DNA of 57,667 nt from Prevotella sp. (GCA_017430675.1 JAFRMM010000058.1:1-57667); one strand, 5' to 3'; positions 19,535 through 28,520 are shown, counted from the stretch's first letter. Numbers and translations are program-made. Notes: generated by a model not told the origin, from the sequence alone.

Positions 19535-20653
19535 TCATGGTTCCAGTTTACGATAGTATCTTAGCGGTTCCTTCTGTCTGAATTCCGGATGGATAACCTG
19601 AATGAAATCGTTCAACAACCAGTCAGGACGGAAGGGCGACTCCTCATAAAAGAGCGAGGTGTTAACATTACAGCCATAGACTTCACCCGTCTGGAAAGCA
19701 CGGAACTGGCTATACCCCTCTTTCTCTGCCAACAGTTGCTCACAGGAAATGGGTTGGTCATTGTCATAACGGAACAGCCAGACCTCTGCCTCACCGGCTT
19801 TCTCCAGTACCGTCTCAAAAGGCAGAGACAGCGAACCACTGTGCTCGTCGTCAGCCCACGGATACTGACCACCCGCATCCTTGATCATCTGTCCGATTGT
19901 GCTGCGACCTCCAGGGACATACCAGACAGAGCCCACCTGCTTATCGACAACCACCGAACGGCCATGCCCTGCCTTCTGGGCCTGTTGCTTCAGGGCGTGA
20001 TAGTTCTTATCGACCACGGCAAAGAGACTGTCGGCCTTCTCCTGACAACCGAAGAGCAGACCGTAGAAGCGCATCCACTCGGCACGGGCCAGCGGCGACA
20101 CCTCCATATACTCTGCACACTCCACCAACGGGATGTCGATATCCTCCAACTTACCATAGCCCCCGCTGTTCTCGAAGGGAGAAAGGAGGATGGCATCGGG
20201 ATGCAGGTCGATGATCTTCTCAATGACGGGACTCATCCCGTCACCGCAATCCACAATATGTCCTTGCTTTACCTGTTCGTGGATCCAGGGGATCTTGATG
20301 TACTTCAGGTCTGCCACGCCCGCAATCCTGTCCTGACAGCCGAGGTTCATCAGCAGGGCACTGTGTACGGTCGTGAATATCACCGCCCGCTCCAAGGGTG
20401 TGCGGATGACCGTACCCTTGGGCAGATGGACGGGCATCTGCGCCTCACGGGGCACGAGGACATACGTATGCAGGGCCTTGCCTTCCTTCCAGGGGTTGGC
20501 CAACGTCACTACCGTATAACCGTCGTACTCCACGACAGCGGGCAGGGTGGCATATTTAAAGGCAAGACTGTCACCGCTCCCCTGGTGACGGGCCGTTTGC
20601 CCGCCGCAGGAGATCAGTGACAGGATGGTCAGAAGACCTATGAGGTATTTCAT
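19535..20653 (-). CDS. ABC-type periplasmic binding lipoprotein, BtuF-like
   Basis: A 372-aa lipoprotein (lipobox LISC, then GGQ) of the periplasmic-binding-protein class used for cobalamin, siderophores and haem. Segments such as RAVIFTTVHSALLMNLG...RIAGVADLKYI, EKIIDLHPDAILLSPFENSG and PLVECAEYMEVSPLARAEWMRFYG fit this fold. Its start overlaps the stop of the upstream BtuG-like gene (TAATG) and it is the third gene after a cobalamin riboswitch, which argues for vitamin B12 or another corrinoid as ligand. The permease is not in the window; a matching ATPase may be the one at 42.1-42.9 kb. Confidence 0.85.
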   Translation of the reverse strand: MKYLIGLLTILSLISCGGQTARHQGSGDSLAFKYATLPAVVEYDGYTVVTLANPWKEGKALHTYVLVPREAQMPVHLPKGTVIRTPLERAVIFTTVHSALLMNLGCQDRIAGVADLKYIKIPWIHEQVKQGHIVDCGDGMSPVIEKIIDLHPDAILLSPFENSGGYGKLEDIDIPLVECAEYMEVSPLARAEWMRFYGLLFGCQEKADSLFAVVDKNYHALKQQAQKAGHGRSVVVDKQVGSVWYVPGGRSTIGQMIKDAGGQYPWADDEHSGSLSLPFETVLEKAGEAEVWLFRYDNDQPISCEQLLAEKEGYSQFRAFQTGEVYGCNVNTSLFYEESPFRPDWLLNDFIQVIHPEFRQKEPLRYYRKLEP

Positions 20654-21840
20654 TAATAGGTGATGGTCTGTGAATCAAATGCGAAGCCAATCATGTGAGG
20701 CTCGACACCTGTCTGGAAATGAGTGTCTTTGATATACTCTCCGCTGCTGGAATACATATTCGCATAGCCGGGCAGCGTATAACTGGCATAGGGGTATTCA
20801 TCTGGAGACTCCGGATCTCTGGGACGTGAGGCAATGACGATATGACCCCTGATAGGATCCACAGAAATAGCGGCAGGACTGAAGATCTCAATACCCTTAT
20901 CACCCGAGAGGGTCAATTTGCCCGTCATGCCTGTGTAGGTATTATACGTGCTGAAAGTCGGTCCGGATGTGTTACCATAAGGATCGTTGAAGGTGACTAA
21001 CTGGTAGCCGACAACCTGATCGTTTACATATACCATTCCAACACCCAAGCCTGTGGCATCGGCGATCAACTGCCTGACATTGCCATTATAGTAATAGTAC
21101 AGGCCGGCATCTATCTGGTTCCACGAATCGTCGTAGTGTCCCCAGTCGAGGATAAAGAGTTCGTTGCCGAGAGCAACAATCTCCTGAGGATTCTGTATCT
21201 TCTCGTTCTTGATCTCCTCAACCGTTCCACTACTCAGATTGATCTTCGAGATAGAGGCGTTTCCATAGCCGTAATCACTGTTCGCCACATAGAGGATTGG
21301 CTCGCTGGATGTTCCGCCCACGGACAGTCCTTCTGGAGCCGAACCTACCTTGTACTTAATCTGTGACATGTTAAGAGTCTTCGCATCAAGGATTCCGACA
21401 TATCCGCCATAGGTGGTGAAATAGATATTGTTACCATAACCCGTGATATGGCGTGGGGTAGCACCTTCCGCCTCACCCATCTCGGCAACCGTACTGATGC
21501 GCTTGATGATGCTGAAGTCCTTCCTGTTCACCACAAAGATGGTGTTCTCTGTGGAGCCAACGACGAAGAGGGTGTCGCCCTTGGTATAGGCATCATTAGG
21601 CGTGTCGCCAAGACCATTGGCACCACTGAGCAACTGCTCCTCTTTCAGTGTCGAATAGTCGAAGTAGGTCAGGCTGCCGTTGTTCTGACCCCAAGTGCCA
21701 TTGTTCACCACATACAAACCCGACGTAACAACAATCTTCGTGGTGTTATTACCCTTGTCGCTGTCATCGTCACTAATACACGAGGTGACAAGTGCTGCGC
21801 TCATCACCATCATCATAAAACCAAATAGATACTTTTTCAT
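20653..21840 (-). CDS. BtuG-like surface B12-binding lipoprotein (DUF5074 beta-propeller)
   Basis: A 395-aa lipoprotein (lipobox VTSC, then ISDDD with an acidic stretch typical of surface export in Bacteroidetes) followed by a propeller of repeated blades: GLYVVNNGTWGQNNGSLTYFD, DTLFVVGSTENTIFVVN and NIYFTTYGGYVGILD. This matches DUF5074/YncE-like proteins, including BtuG of Bacteroides, which binds cobalamin extremely tightly at the cell surface and hands it to BtuB. It lies 26 nt downstream of the btuB-like gene. The ATG at 21840 was chosen because it gives the lipoprotein signal MKKYLFGFMMMVMSAALVTSC-like start. Confidence 0.85.
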   Translation of the reverse strand: MKKYLFGFMMMVMSAALVTSCISDDDSDKGNNTTKIVVTSGLYVVNNGTWGQNNGSLTYFDYSTLKEEQLLSGANGLGDTPNDAYTKGDTLFVVGSTENTIFVVNRKDFSIIKRISTVAEMGEAEGATPRHITGYGNNIYFTTYGGYVGILDAKTLNMSQIKYKVGSAPEGLSVGGTSSEPILYVANSDYGYGNASISKINLSSGTVEEIKNEKIQNPQEIVALGNELFILDWGHYDDSWNQIDAGLYYYYNGNVRQLIADATGLGVGMVYVNDQVVGYQLVTFNDPYGNTSGPTFSTYNTYTGMTGKLTLSGDKGIEIFSPAAISVDPIRGHIVIASRPRDPESPDEYPYASYTLPGYANMYSSSGEYIKDTHFQTGVEPHMIGFAFDSQTITY

Positions 21841-21866
21841 TTCTGAATCATTTAATGTTATTTGAA

Positions 21867-23855
21867 TTATAGTTGATATTTTACTGATACCTGCCAACTC
21901 CTGCCCGGCATGGGATAGAAGTGTACGATCTCGTATTGTGCATCAAAGAGGTTCTTGACATCCAGGCGGGCCTCCACCTGCTGTCTTCCCCAACGGAAGA
22001 CGTGCCAGACAGTCAGTCCCATGTCCCAGTAGCCGTCGATCTCCGACCCTTCTGCGTGCTGGTTGTTCGCCCACCGTCTGCAGACACCTGATCCGTGCAG
22101 GGCAAGACTCGCCCACGGGTTCTCCCAACCCAAAGCGACAGAACCCGAATGTTCAGGTATATAGGCAATCTGGTTCTTATAAAAGGGCGACGTGGGGTTG
22201 GTGCGGTTCTCTGCCCGCTGGTAACTGTAACTGCCCGACAGTTCCAGTTTCTGACCCCTGGTGACCTGCCATTGGCTGCTGGCCGTAAGGTCCAATCCCA
22301 ACACCCTGACTTTCCCCACATTGGTGCAGGTCCAGATAAACATGTTATACGGAACGGCCACGATCATGTCTTTCACATGGTTGTAATAGCCGTCTGCAGT
22401 ACATTGAACACTGAACATGGGATATTGAACATTCCAGGTGACACCAATATTATACTGGTCCGTGCTCTCTGGCAACAGGTCGGTACTGCCGTAATGGAAA
22501 TAGTAACTCTCGTTGAAGGTCGGTGAGCGGAAGATGTTCTTATAGGAAGCCCGCACGAAGAGGTCATAGTCTGGGAACAGTCTGTATGACAAGGAGAACG
22601 AGGGTGACAATCGGCGCATATTCCGTGCACTCTCGCCATCCTTCGCATCATTCAAATAGAGTGAGTAGAGCAGACGGCCCAGCACAGTCAGCCGCTGGCC
22701 ACGGAACTTGGCCGTTGCCGACTGGAGTACCGTATGACGGTAAGGACGACTACCAACGGTTCTGGGAGAGGAACTGCTCAGGTTGTTGAAACTGTAGTCG
22801 GCAGAATAGTCAAACGCCCACTGTTCCGAAGGGGTATAGAGCACGGCTGCCGAGGTATAGGCCTCCCGCTGCCAGTAGGCTGCGTCGAAGTTGCGGTTGG
22901 GGATCAGCGGATCCACGTAGGCAGAGGCGTTCCAGTTGAACTTGGCATGCCATTTCAACGACCATCCTGTACGGTTATGCGTCTGATAGAGCAGTTGACC
23001 GAAGAAGTTCTGATCGTGCAACGACTCCTTGCACAGATTGGTGTAATAATGCACCACACCTGGCAATTGACGACTGTTGTCATAGTAATACACCTTCCCG
23101 CTCAGACGGTTGAAGGCATCCGCATCCCACACGAAGTTCAACTCTCCATGCCCTGTGCTCATCCTGCTGTTCGTGCGATGCTCCGTCTTTCCCTGCAATT
23201 CATAGGGATAGTCATTCTCAGCATAGGTGTATTCGCCAACGGCAGAAAGGGCGAACTTATCGGAGAGGTTCTGCTCATAGCGCACAAACGGACTGACATA
23301 GCCGAAGGAACCCGCCTTCAACTGGGCGGTCAGATGAGGATAGGTATCTTCTGTCGGCATGCCGATGGTCTGGATATTCAGCACAGCCGAGGCCGAAGCG
23401 TTACGGGCAGGGATGAAGATATCATCGTTATCTCCTATGACCAAGGAGAGTTGTTCTACATTGTCAAGACTATACCGTGACAGGTCGATCTCCCCACTCT
23501 GACAGTCACTGAGCATGATACCGTCGTAACTGACACCCGTATGCTTGGCCCCGAAGCCGCGTACGGACACCGTCTTCATGCCCCCTGCCCCACCGTAGTC
23601 GCGCAGGGTGACGCCTGGGATACGGTGCAGGGCATCGGCCACGTCCGTCACACCGAGGGTCAGCATCTCCCCGCGGTCGAGGATATGCAGGGGAGCGGTA
23701 CTGGTCACCTCGTGTTGTCGTCTGGTCTCCGTCACCGTTACCTCCTGGAGTTGGTGCGTCCTGTCCGTCACGGTATCGTTACGGACAACTTGCCCCTTGG
23801 CTGTCATCGACAGCAGGCTGGGCATCATCAGAAAAACCCAAGTCCTGTCTAGCAT
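21867..23855 (-). CDS. btuB: TonB-dependent outer-membrane cobalamin receptor
   Basis: A 662-aa TonB-dependent receptor. After a short signal there is a likely TonB box (LQEVTVTET), the plug domain (GVTDVADALHRIPGVTLRDYGG, MKTVSVRGFGAKHTGVSYDGI), a 22-strand barrel and the terminal strand motif ending in SWQVSVKYQL. It is the first gene after a cobalamin riboswitch and precedes a BtuG-like lipoprotein and a BtuF-like binding protein, which is the usual Bacteroidetes B12 import arrangement. No SusC-type carboxypeptidase-like N-terminal extension is present, consistent with a BtuB rather than glycan receptor. Confidence 0.9.
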   Translation of the reverse strand: MLDRTWVFLMMPSLLSMTAKGQVVRNDTVTDRTHQLQEVTVTETRRQHEVTSTAPLHILDRGEMLTLGVTDVADALHRIPGVTLRDYGGAGGMKTVSVRGFGAKHTGVSYDGIMLSDCQSGEIDLSRYSLDNVEQLSLVIGDNDDIFIPARNASASAVLNIQTIGMPTEDTYPHLTAQLKAGSFGYVSPFVRYEQNLSDKFALSAVGEYTYAENDYPYELQGKTEHRTNSRMSTGHGELNFVWDADAFNRLSGKVYYYDNSRQLPGVVHYYTNLCKESLHDQNFFGQLLYQTHNRTGWSLKWHAKFNWNASAYVDPLIPNRNFDAAYWQREAYTSAAVLYTPSEQWAFDYSADYSFNNLSSSSPRTVGSRPYRHTVLQSATAKFRGQRLTVLGRLLYSLYLNDAKDGESARNMRRLSPSFSLSYRLFPDYDLFVRASYKNIFRSPTFNESYYFHYGSTDLLPESTDQYNIGVTWNVQYPMFSVQCTADGYYNHVKDMIVAVPYNMFIWTCTNVGKVRVLGLDLTASSQWQVTRGQKLELSGSYSYQRAENRTNPTSPFYKNQIAYIPEHSGSVALGWENPWASLALHGSGVCRRWANNQHAEGSEIDGYWDMGLTVWHVFRWGRQQVEARLDVKNLFDAQYEIVHFYPMPGRSWQVSVKYQL

Positions 23856-23897
23856 CTCTTATTGGTTCGCACCGCCGTCCTCGAAGCGTCATGCGGA

Positions 23898-24058
23898 TAT
23901 TCCATCGGCAGGTCTTCTGACTTTACCGTCCTGACAACAAACGTCTTCCCAATTGCTCAGTGACACCATGTTTGTTCAGAAAAAGCGGTTTACAGCAGCG
24001 GGACTGTTCGGGATTCCCACCCGATTCCCTTTTCATCACCTAAAGGTGAACCGAATTC
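23898..24058 (-). promoter_or_regulatory. Cobalamin (AdoCbl-type) riboswitch
   Basis: In the leftward transcript the conserved cobalamin aptamer parts occur in order: GATGAAAAGGGAA, GGGTGGGAATCCCG, CAGTCCCGCTGCTGTAA, GTCACTGAGC, GGGAAGACG and the B12 box AGTCAGAAGACCTGCC (23907-23922). The sequence between 23898 and the ATG at 23855 is the likely expression platform. It should repress the btuB-btuG-btuF operon when cobalamin is plentiful. Confidence 0.95.
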
Positions 24059-24064
24059 AGTCTG

Positions 24065-24094
24065 CAAAGGTAGTGCAAATTCTTTGAAACGCAA
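24065..24094 (-). promoter_or_regulatory. Promoter of the B12 uptake operon
   Basis: Minus-strand TTG (24092-24094), then TACCTTTG (24065-24072), placing the transcript start at the beginning of the riboswitch. Confidence 0.75.
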
Positions 24095-24112
24095 GCAATT
24101 ATTTCAATTATT

Positions 24113-24958
24113 TCACTTGGCAGACAGTAATTTGTGCCCCAGATCCCTCTGATGACAGAGGGCGATAATCTGTCCTATAACTTCGTCCATCCTGGGCACC
24201 TGGGCCACATAATAGGTCGGATAGTCAGGACAGAGCACCACGAGGTTCATACCCCTGACCTTGATGCCATAGTGGGTTTCCAGCATGTAACGGTAGAGAT
24301 TCTGTTGGAGGCAATAATGATAGAAGGCAGTGTCAGGAAGGTTGATGCCGTTGAGACTCATTCTTCCACCAAAGGCCTCCACAATGGGCTGCCCATAGGG
24401 ATTCACCACCTTGCCACTCCGTTTCCAGTCGTAGAGAGTGAACGAACCGTCGGCTTCCTTACAGATCAGGTCGATGGTACCCGCGATGTTCAGGTCGGTA
24501 TCATAGACGGGCCACTCCTGACGATAGGGCTTGATCTTGTAATCCTCCACGAAGTGCAGGAAGTGCTGCTTCTCCTTCTCAATACTGATCTGCTCCTCTT
24601 TTCCTTGGAAACGGAAGGTATAGTCCGTGTCGAAGAAGCCCTCTTGGAAATAATGCTCCGTCTGCTCGTGCAGGAAAGTGCCCACCTCACTGGCCATACA
24701 TCCTATCCGCTTCCATTTCGTCAGCGACTCCTCGACGGGGATACGATAGCGCTCCCACTGCCTTTGCGCTGCCGCTTCGGCATTGAAGGGCTCAAAGAAA
24801 TAGGCGATCAGCGAACTGACGGGCAACAACTGAGTCTCACCTTTATAAGTATAAACATGTCCCTCGGGCTCAAAGTCGATATACTGATCCCGTTCATACA
24901 TTCCGGCATCCGTGAACGACCGCATCTTCTCCTCTATGGCAGAACTTCTCTGTATCAT
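24113..24958 (-). CDS. PD-(D/E)XK superfamily nuclease (RecB-like)
   Basis: A 281-aa cytoplasmic protein with the PD-(D/E)XK core: a helix with GTFLHEQTEHYF (about 93-104), AGTIDLICKEADGS carrying the catalytic Asp, and FTLYDWKRSGK as the D/E-x-K strand. RecB/Cas4-like domains of this type cleave DNA. The gene has its own -7 box and lies just downstream of the HU/VapE pair, so it may belong with that accessory module. No helicase partner is adjacent and there is no zinc/iron-sulphur cysteine cluster, so it is not Cas4. Confidence 0.8.
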   Translation of the reverse strand: MIQRSSAIEEKMRSFTDAGMYERDQYIDFEPEGHVYTYKGETQLLPVSSLIAYFFEPFNAEAAAQRQWERYRIPVEESLTKWKRIGCMASEVGTFLHEQTEHYFQEGFFDTDYTFRFQGKEEQISIEKEKQHFLHFVEDYKIKPYRQEWPVYDTDLNIAGTIDLICKEADGSFTLYDWKRSGKVVNPYGQPIVEAFGGRMSLNGINLPDTAFYHYCLQQNLYRYMLETHYGIKVRGMNLVVLCPDYPTYYVAQVPRMDEVIGQIIALCHQRDLGHKLLSAK

Positions 24959-24986
24959 GTTCTCATCGTTTTTGGTTTTCAGCCGA

Positions 24987-24994
24987 CAAATTTA
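24987..24994 (-). promoter_or_regulatory. -7 box of the PD-(D/E)XK nuclease gene
   Basis: TAAATTTG on the minus strand, 28 nt upstream of the ATG. Confidence 0.5.
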
Positions 24995-25105
24995 CACCTT
25001 TTCCATGGATTATCCAAGAAAAAACCAGATTATGCTTGGGGACTGTATTAGTGATGTGTTCAGATATAATGGTTCAGAGAGTAATTGCCACAAAAGACGA
25101 TAATG

Positions 25106-25492
25106 CTACATTTTCTCCTTCTCGAACTTGATGTCCTGATAGAGTTCCTGCTTGCCCTTGTTGCTCTCTGGGATGAAGTGCAGACGGACACCACGAATGT
25201 GCTTCTTGGGCTTGAAATCCTCTGGTGAATCCACTTTATCACTTTCGATCTCGAGTTTCATCAGACCGAAATCCCTGAGGCGCACCTTGTCGCCATTGCG
25301 CAAATGACGGTTGATGACTTCAGAGAGTTTCATGATAACAGCAGTGACGGCCCCTTCACTGATGGGATTGTGCTCACAGACCTCTTTCAGGATCTGCTCC
25401 GTTTCGACGGTCTGATAGTGGCTGGCCACAGCCTTGTACTTGCCAAATGTAGTGAGCGTTGGCTTTGTTTCTTTCTTAATCCTATATTTCAT
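25106..25492 (-). CDS. HU-family DNA-binding protein (HU-HIG type)
   Basis: A 128-aa protein of the longer HU subfamily found in Bacteroidetes. It opens with KYRIKKETKPTLTTFGKYKAVASHYQTVETEQI, then the HU dimerisation helices (EGAVTAVIMKLSEVINRHLRNGDKVRLRDFG) and the beta-arm region (RGVRLHFIPES). It is translated one base after the VapE-type gene stop, so the two form an operon. HU/VapE pairs of this kind recur in Bacteroidales accessory regions; the HU may bind the AT-rich repeats upstream of the operon, which is my inference. Confidence 0.88.
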   Translation of the reverse strand: MKYRIKKETKPTLTTFGKYKAVASHYQTVETEQILKEVCEHNPISEGAVTAVIMKLSEVINRHLRNGDKVRLRDFGLMKLEIESDKVDSPEDFKPKKHIRGVRLHFIPESNKGKQELYQDIKFEKEKM

Positions 25493-25493
25493 A

Positions 25494-27623
25494 TTACTTT
25501 TCCATTAACCAATATTCAGAAAGTCCGTTAACATAACGATTCTTGAAACTGAAGCGGTAGTTATTCATTGCTCTTCCTAACGTAGTCGGCGAGGTCTTCT
25601 TCCTGTCGAAATAGTTGTATTTCTCAGCCAGCAAGTTCAGTATCTCATTAGTACCCCACCAGCGGCCTTCACCCTCCTTGGGCTTACGGAATGTCTCACC
25701 AATCATCTCCACAAGGTCGATGGTGCGCTGATAAGGCTCATTCTCCTTGATCAACTCCAGGATCTCATCGTCGTTCAGCCAGAAACGCTCACCATTACTA
25801 AAGAGGTGAAGGACCTGGGCGAAGAGTTGGCGATGATTCACATTATCCGTATAGTCGATGTTCTGGTCCTTGGGAATGCCTACGCAGACGAATCGGCGCG
25901 AACCTGTGGGATCCACCAGAGGCTGCAACTGGTTGGTGGTGCCTATGAATGAGGTGTAACGACGATACTGCTTGATCGTCTTTCCGTAAGGCGGACGGAA
26001 CTTTACGTCGCTCGACGACAGCAGATACTTCAGCACGATCTGCTGCGAATTGGTCGTCTTATCGAACTCGTCTATGTTGATCAGCGCAAACGAGGTCAGG
26101 GCGATGTTCAGGTCGAACTCGTTCTTGAAGTTCAGTTTGTCGTTGTAGTAATCTCGCAGTTCTGGAGGTAGCAGAATCTTGCAGAAGCGTGTCTTACCAC
26201 ATCCCTGACGGCCTATCAGCAAGGGAGTCAGGGCGTTACCCGTCAGTTGCTTGTCGCTCTCTCTCCACTGTGCCACCATACCCACAAGCCAGAATCGGAG
26301 GTACTTCTCCCAATGGGGCTGATCAGTGGGTACGCGCTTGGCAAGATCGGCGATATAGTCGTGACCATCCCATTTTGGCAACTTGTTGAGCCAACTGTTC
26401 ACCGGGTCGTACTGCTCGATGCGTGTAGATTCAATAAAGCGGTTCACATTCTGATCCCAGCCCTTGATGCCTTGTTCGATGGCCTGCAGGGTCATATCGT
26501 TCCGCACCTCGACGGTAAGCGGCTTAAATGTCTGATCTTCAGAGTATTTATAGCGATATTCAGCCACGCCGGTCATCAGGTTCTTGCGCATATCGAAGTT
26601 GGCATCCAGGAACATCTCTGTACGCATCGTCTGAATCAGGTCGTCTGGCACACTCTTCAGCGGACGAATCTTGTGCTTTTCGCGATAACCCTCTTGCAGT
26701 GCCACGTCATAGACGGCCGAAAAGACATTTTTCACGAGTTCCGGGTCCGTATTCAGCACAGGATGTTCGAGCGTCATACCCTGAGCGTGAGAGAGGGGAA
26801 TGCCCTGATCCAGACACTGGCCGGCAATCCGCATCAGTAACTGCATCTGACGGTCCTCGTCTGGCAGTTCAAAGTATTCGCCAAGCACCTGTTTCACGAT
26901 GAAGAGCCAGTTGAAGTGATAGGTTCGCGTGATGCTGCGACCTGGCATCAGCAGACTGCTCTCCCACGAGATGGGCGTCGGCTCCTGCTGGTCGTGCCTT
27001 TTCGTATCAGCCTTGAAAGGGCGCGCCTCCAGATTAAAGTACATCTCAGGATCAGCACTCAGATAAACGGTGCGCTCCAATGTTGGCTCCAGGTACTGAA
27101 TATCAAAATCAAACTGGTTCTGATAGGCCTTGCGAGCCGTATTATATAGATTAAGGTGGAACTGACGGATATCAGCGTCATCCTTGGGCAGACCTTCGCC
27201 CTCCTCCTTAAACAACTCTCCCTTGCACACGATCTTCACACTCTTACCAGATGCCCCAAGGAAAGCCATCAGCGTTTCGTCCATCTTAGCCGCTTGATTC
27301 CTGATGACAACCGCATCTTCGTAACGTTTCAGACCGTTCACCTCTATGACTACCAGACCGTTGTAGTTGATGATCCTATGTTGGCCTTTGTAGTTGTCGC
27401 CCTCCACAGCAAAACAGATGCGAGGCAGACCAACAACATGTTTGCCATCGATGGTAATCTGGCCATCCGACTGTCGTTCTGGTTTCATGAACTGGTAATT
27501 CAGACGCAGGTCATACACCTTGCGCTCCTCAGGGTTCTGGCGGACCATGTCTGCCAACGATTGCAAATCGAGGCGATTAATCACCTGCTTATTGCGTGAG
27601 ATTTTTAGTAATGTAACTTTCAT
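25494..27623 (-). CDS. VirE-N / VapE-type P-loop ATPase (DUF3874 C-terminus)
   Basis: A 709-aa protein with an N-terminal BT4734/VirE-N-type domain (MKVTLLKISRNKQVINRLDLQSL..., about 1-160), a middle region, and a virulence-associated-E P-loop domain: Walker A GRQGCGKTRF, Walker B-like SFALINIDEFDK, and a sensor-like SFIGTTNQLQPLVDPTGSRRF. The C-terminal WWGTNEILNLLAEKYNYFDRK-type segment is DUF3874. Related proteins act as primase-helicase-like replication factors of mobile elements, though many chromosomal copies are unexplained. The ATG at 27623 was chosen; a perfect promoter lies 17 nt upstream. It forms an operon with the HU gene. Confidence 0.87.
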   Translation of the reverse strand: MKVTLLKISRNKQVINRLDLQSLADMVRQNPEERKVYDLRLNYQFMKPERQSDGQITIDGKHVVGLPRICFAVEGDNYKGQHRIINYNGLVVIEVNGLKRYEDAVVIRNQAAKMDETLMAFLGASGKSVKIVCKGELFKEEGEGLPKDDADIRQFHLNLYNTARKAYQNQFDFDIQYLEPTLERTVYLSADPEMYFNLEARPFKADTKRHDQQEPTPISWESSLLMPGRSITRTYHFNWLFIVKQVLGEYFELPDEDRQMQLLMRIAGQCLDQGIPLSHAQGMTLEHPVLNTDPELVKNVFSAVYDVALQEGYREKHKIRPLKSVPDDLIQTMRTEMFLDANFDMRKNLMTGVAEYRYKYSEDQTFKPLTVEVRNDMTLQAIEQGIKGWDQNVNRFIESTRIEQYDPVNSWLNKLPKWDGHDYIADLAKRVPTDQPHWEKYLRFWLVGMVAQWRESDKQLTGNALTPLLIGRQGCGKTRFCKILLPPELRDYYNDKLNFKNEFDLNIALTSFALINIDEFDKTTNSQQIVLKYLLSSSDVKFRPPYGKTIKQYRRYTSFIGTTNQLQPLVDPTGSRRFVCVGIPKDQNIDYTDNVNHRQLFAQVLHLFSNGERFWLNDDEILELIKENEPYQRTIDLVEMIGETFRKPKEGEGRWWGTNEILNLLAEKYNYFDRKKTSPTTLGRAMNNYRFSFKNRYVNGLSEYWLMEK

Positions 27624-27640
27624 GTTTATTAAATTTGATG

Positions 27641-27672
27641 CAAAGATAATATAAATTCTACTAAAATCCAAA
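27641..27672 (-). promoter_or_regulatory. Promoter of the VapE-HU operon
   Basis: Minus-strand TTTG (27669-27672), exactly 20 nt, then TATCTTTG (27641-27648): a perfect consensus at the edge of an AT-rich repeat region. Confidence 0.85.
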
Positions 27673-27808
27673 TATTTTCTTTATTTTAGGATATATTTTA
27701 AAGAGATTTACATCTATTTTACTTCTATATAACATCTATATTAACTCTATATGACCTCTACCAAATATCTGTAAAGCATTACTGCATATCAGACGGTTTC
27801 CATCTCTC

Positions 27809-27826
27809 AAATTCTCGAGAGAATTT
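27809..27826. promoter_or_regulatory. Dyad operator-like site 1
   Basis: AAATTCTC and GAGAATTT separated by two bases (GA). It is the exact reverse complement of the 18-bp site at 27873-27890. Confidence 0.55.
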
Positions 27827-27872
27827 AACGCTTAGTACCCGCCTCTTACTGCTAAAGAGGTAAACTATCTTC

Positions 27873-27890
27873 AAATTCTCTCGAGAATTT
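27873..27890. promoter_or_regulatory. Dyad operator-like site 2
   Basis: The same arms AAATTCTC and GAGAATTT with spacer TC, 64 bp from site 1 (about six helical turns). A weaker stem CCTCTT/AAGAGG lies between the two sites. Confidence 0.55.
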
Positions 27891-28027
27891 GGAAGCGTCA
27901 TACCTTCCAATTTAGGCAGAGTATGCCATATTATCGAAAAGTAGTAGAGTTAAAATAGAATTAATATAGAATTAAAATAGATGATTAATAGAATATAATA
28001 TAGAAAATATAGTATATATAAACTATT

Positions 28028-28244
28028 GAATGCAAGCAAGATAGTAAACTATATCAGCATTTTTTGGTAACTTTGTAAGAATTCGCAGGATTTCTTTATA
28101 TAAAGGCGATGTAGAGGATTGAGAAGAATGAGGTTCTTGCTAAGGCAAGCGGCAGAGCCGAGTCCGATTTGGAGACCGATCTGGACTCAATGTTCTGCTA
28201 TAAATTGCATTCAAAGAACTCCTGACTTTGAGCCATCAGCCTTT
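28028..28244. other. Gap without a supported gene; several small hairpins
   Basis: Hairpins seen are CTTGC/GCAAG near 28138-28151, GAGTCC/GGACTC near 28160-28188, and GAGCCAT (28230-28236) with ATGGCTC (28247-28253). A possible minus-strand -7 box TAACTTTG lies at 28265-28272, so a short leftward transcript is possible. Short open frames here have no recognisable product. Confidence 0.35.
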
Positions 28245-28520
28245 TTATGGCTCTCTGTCGGGTGCAAAGTTAGGCATTTCTTTTCCCAGACAACCAAACA
28301 TTGAGGCGATTACTTTTTCGAGCAATGTTTTCTGCTCCCTCTTTGTTGTCCAAATAGGCTCCTGCTCCCATCCTGCAAAGAAGCCCATACGCTTGATAGG
28401 CAAATGGCTGTACTTCTTCATCAGTTGGAAAATATCCTCTCTCAACCTGTTGCCGGGATTGACCGCATCACAGAGATAAAGCATAGGGGTGATGATATAA
28501 CATAGAAATGCCCCTGCCAT
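28245..28520 (-). pseudogene. C-terminal remnant of an Abi_2-type abortive infection gene
   Basis: The reading gives PMLYLCDAVNPGNRLRED, FQLMKKYSHLPIKRMGF and WEQEPIW, which resembles the C-terminal end of Abi family (AbiD/F, Abi_2) proteins, where NP..., KYP...MGFP and NW...PIW are typical. The N-terminal two thirds are missing: upstream of about 28508 the sequence switches to another family in another frame. It is probably non-functional debris of a phage-defence gene. Confidence 0.55.

Larger units (their letters stand above)
27709..28000. repeat. AT-rich imperfect inverted repeat region, iteron-like
   Basis: The left arm (about 27709-27762) carries degenerate direct repeats of the type CATCTATTTTACTTCTATA. 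The right arm (about 27945-27995) read in reverse complement gives CATCTATTTTAATTCTATA and continues to match, so the two arms form a large imperfect inverted repeat around a central part with two sharp dyads. No gene is supported here. It could be an operator array, a replication-start-like site or a mobile-element end. Confidence 0.55.

Noticed and set aside
24113..24958. Cas4 nuclease hinting at a CRISPR system
   Set aside because: No cysteine cluster, no other cas gene, and no repeat array was found.
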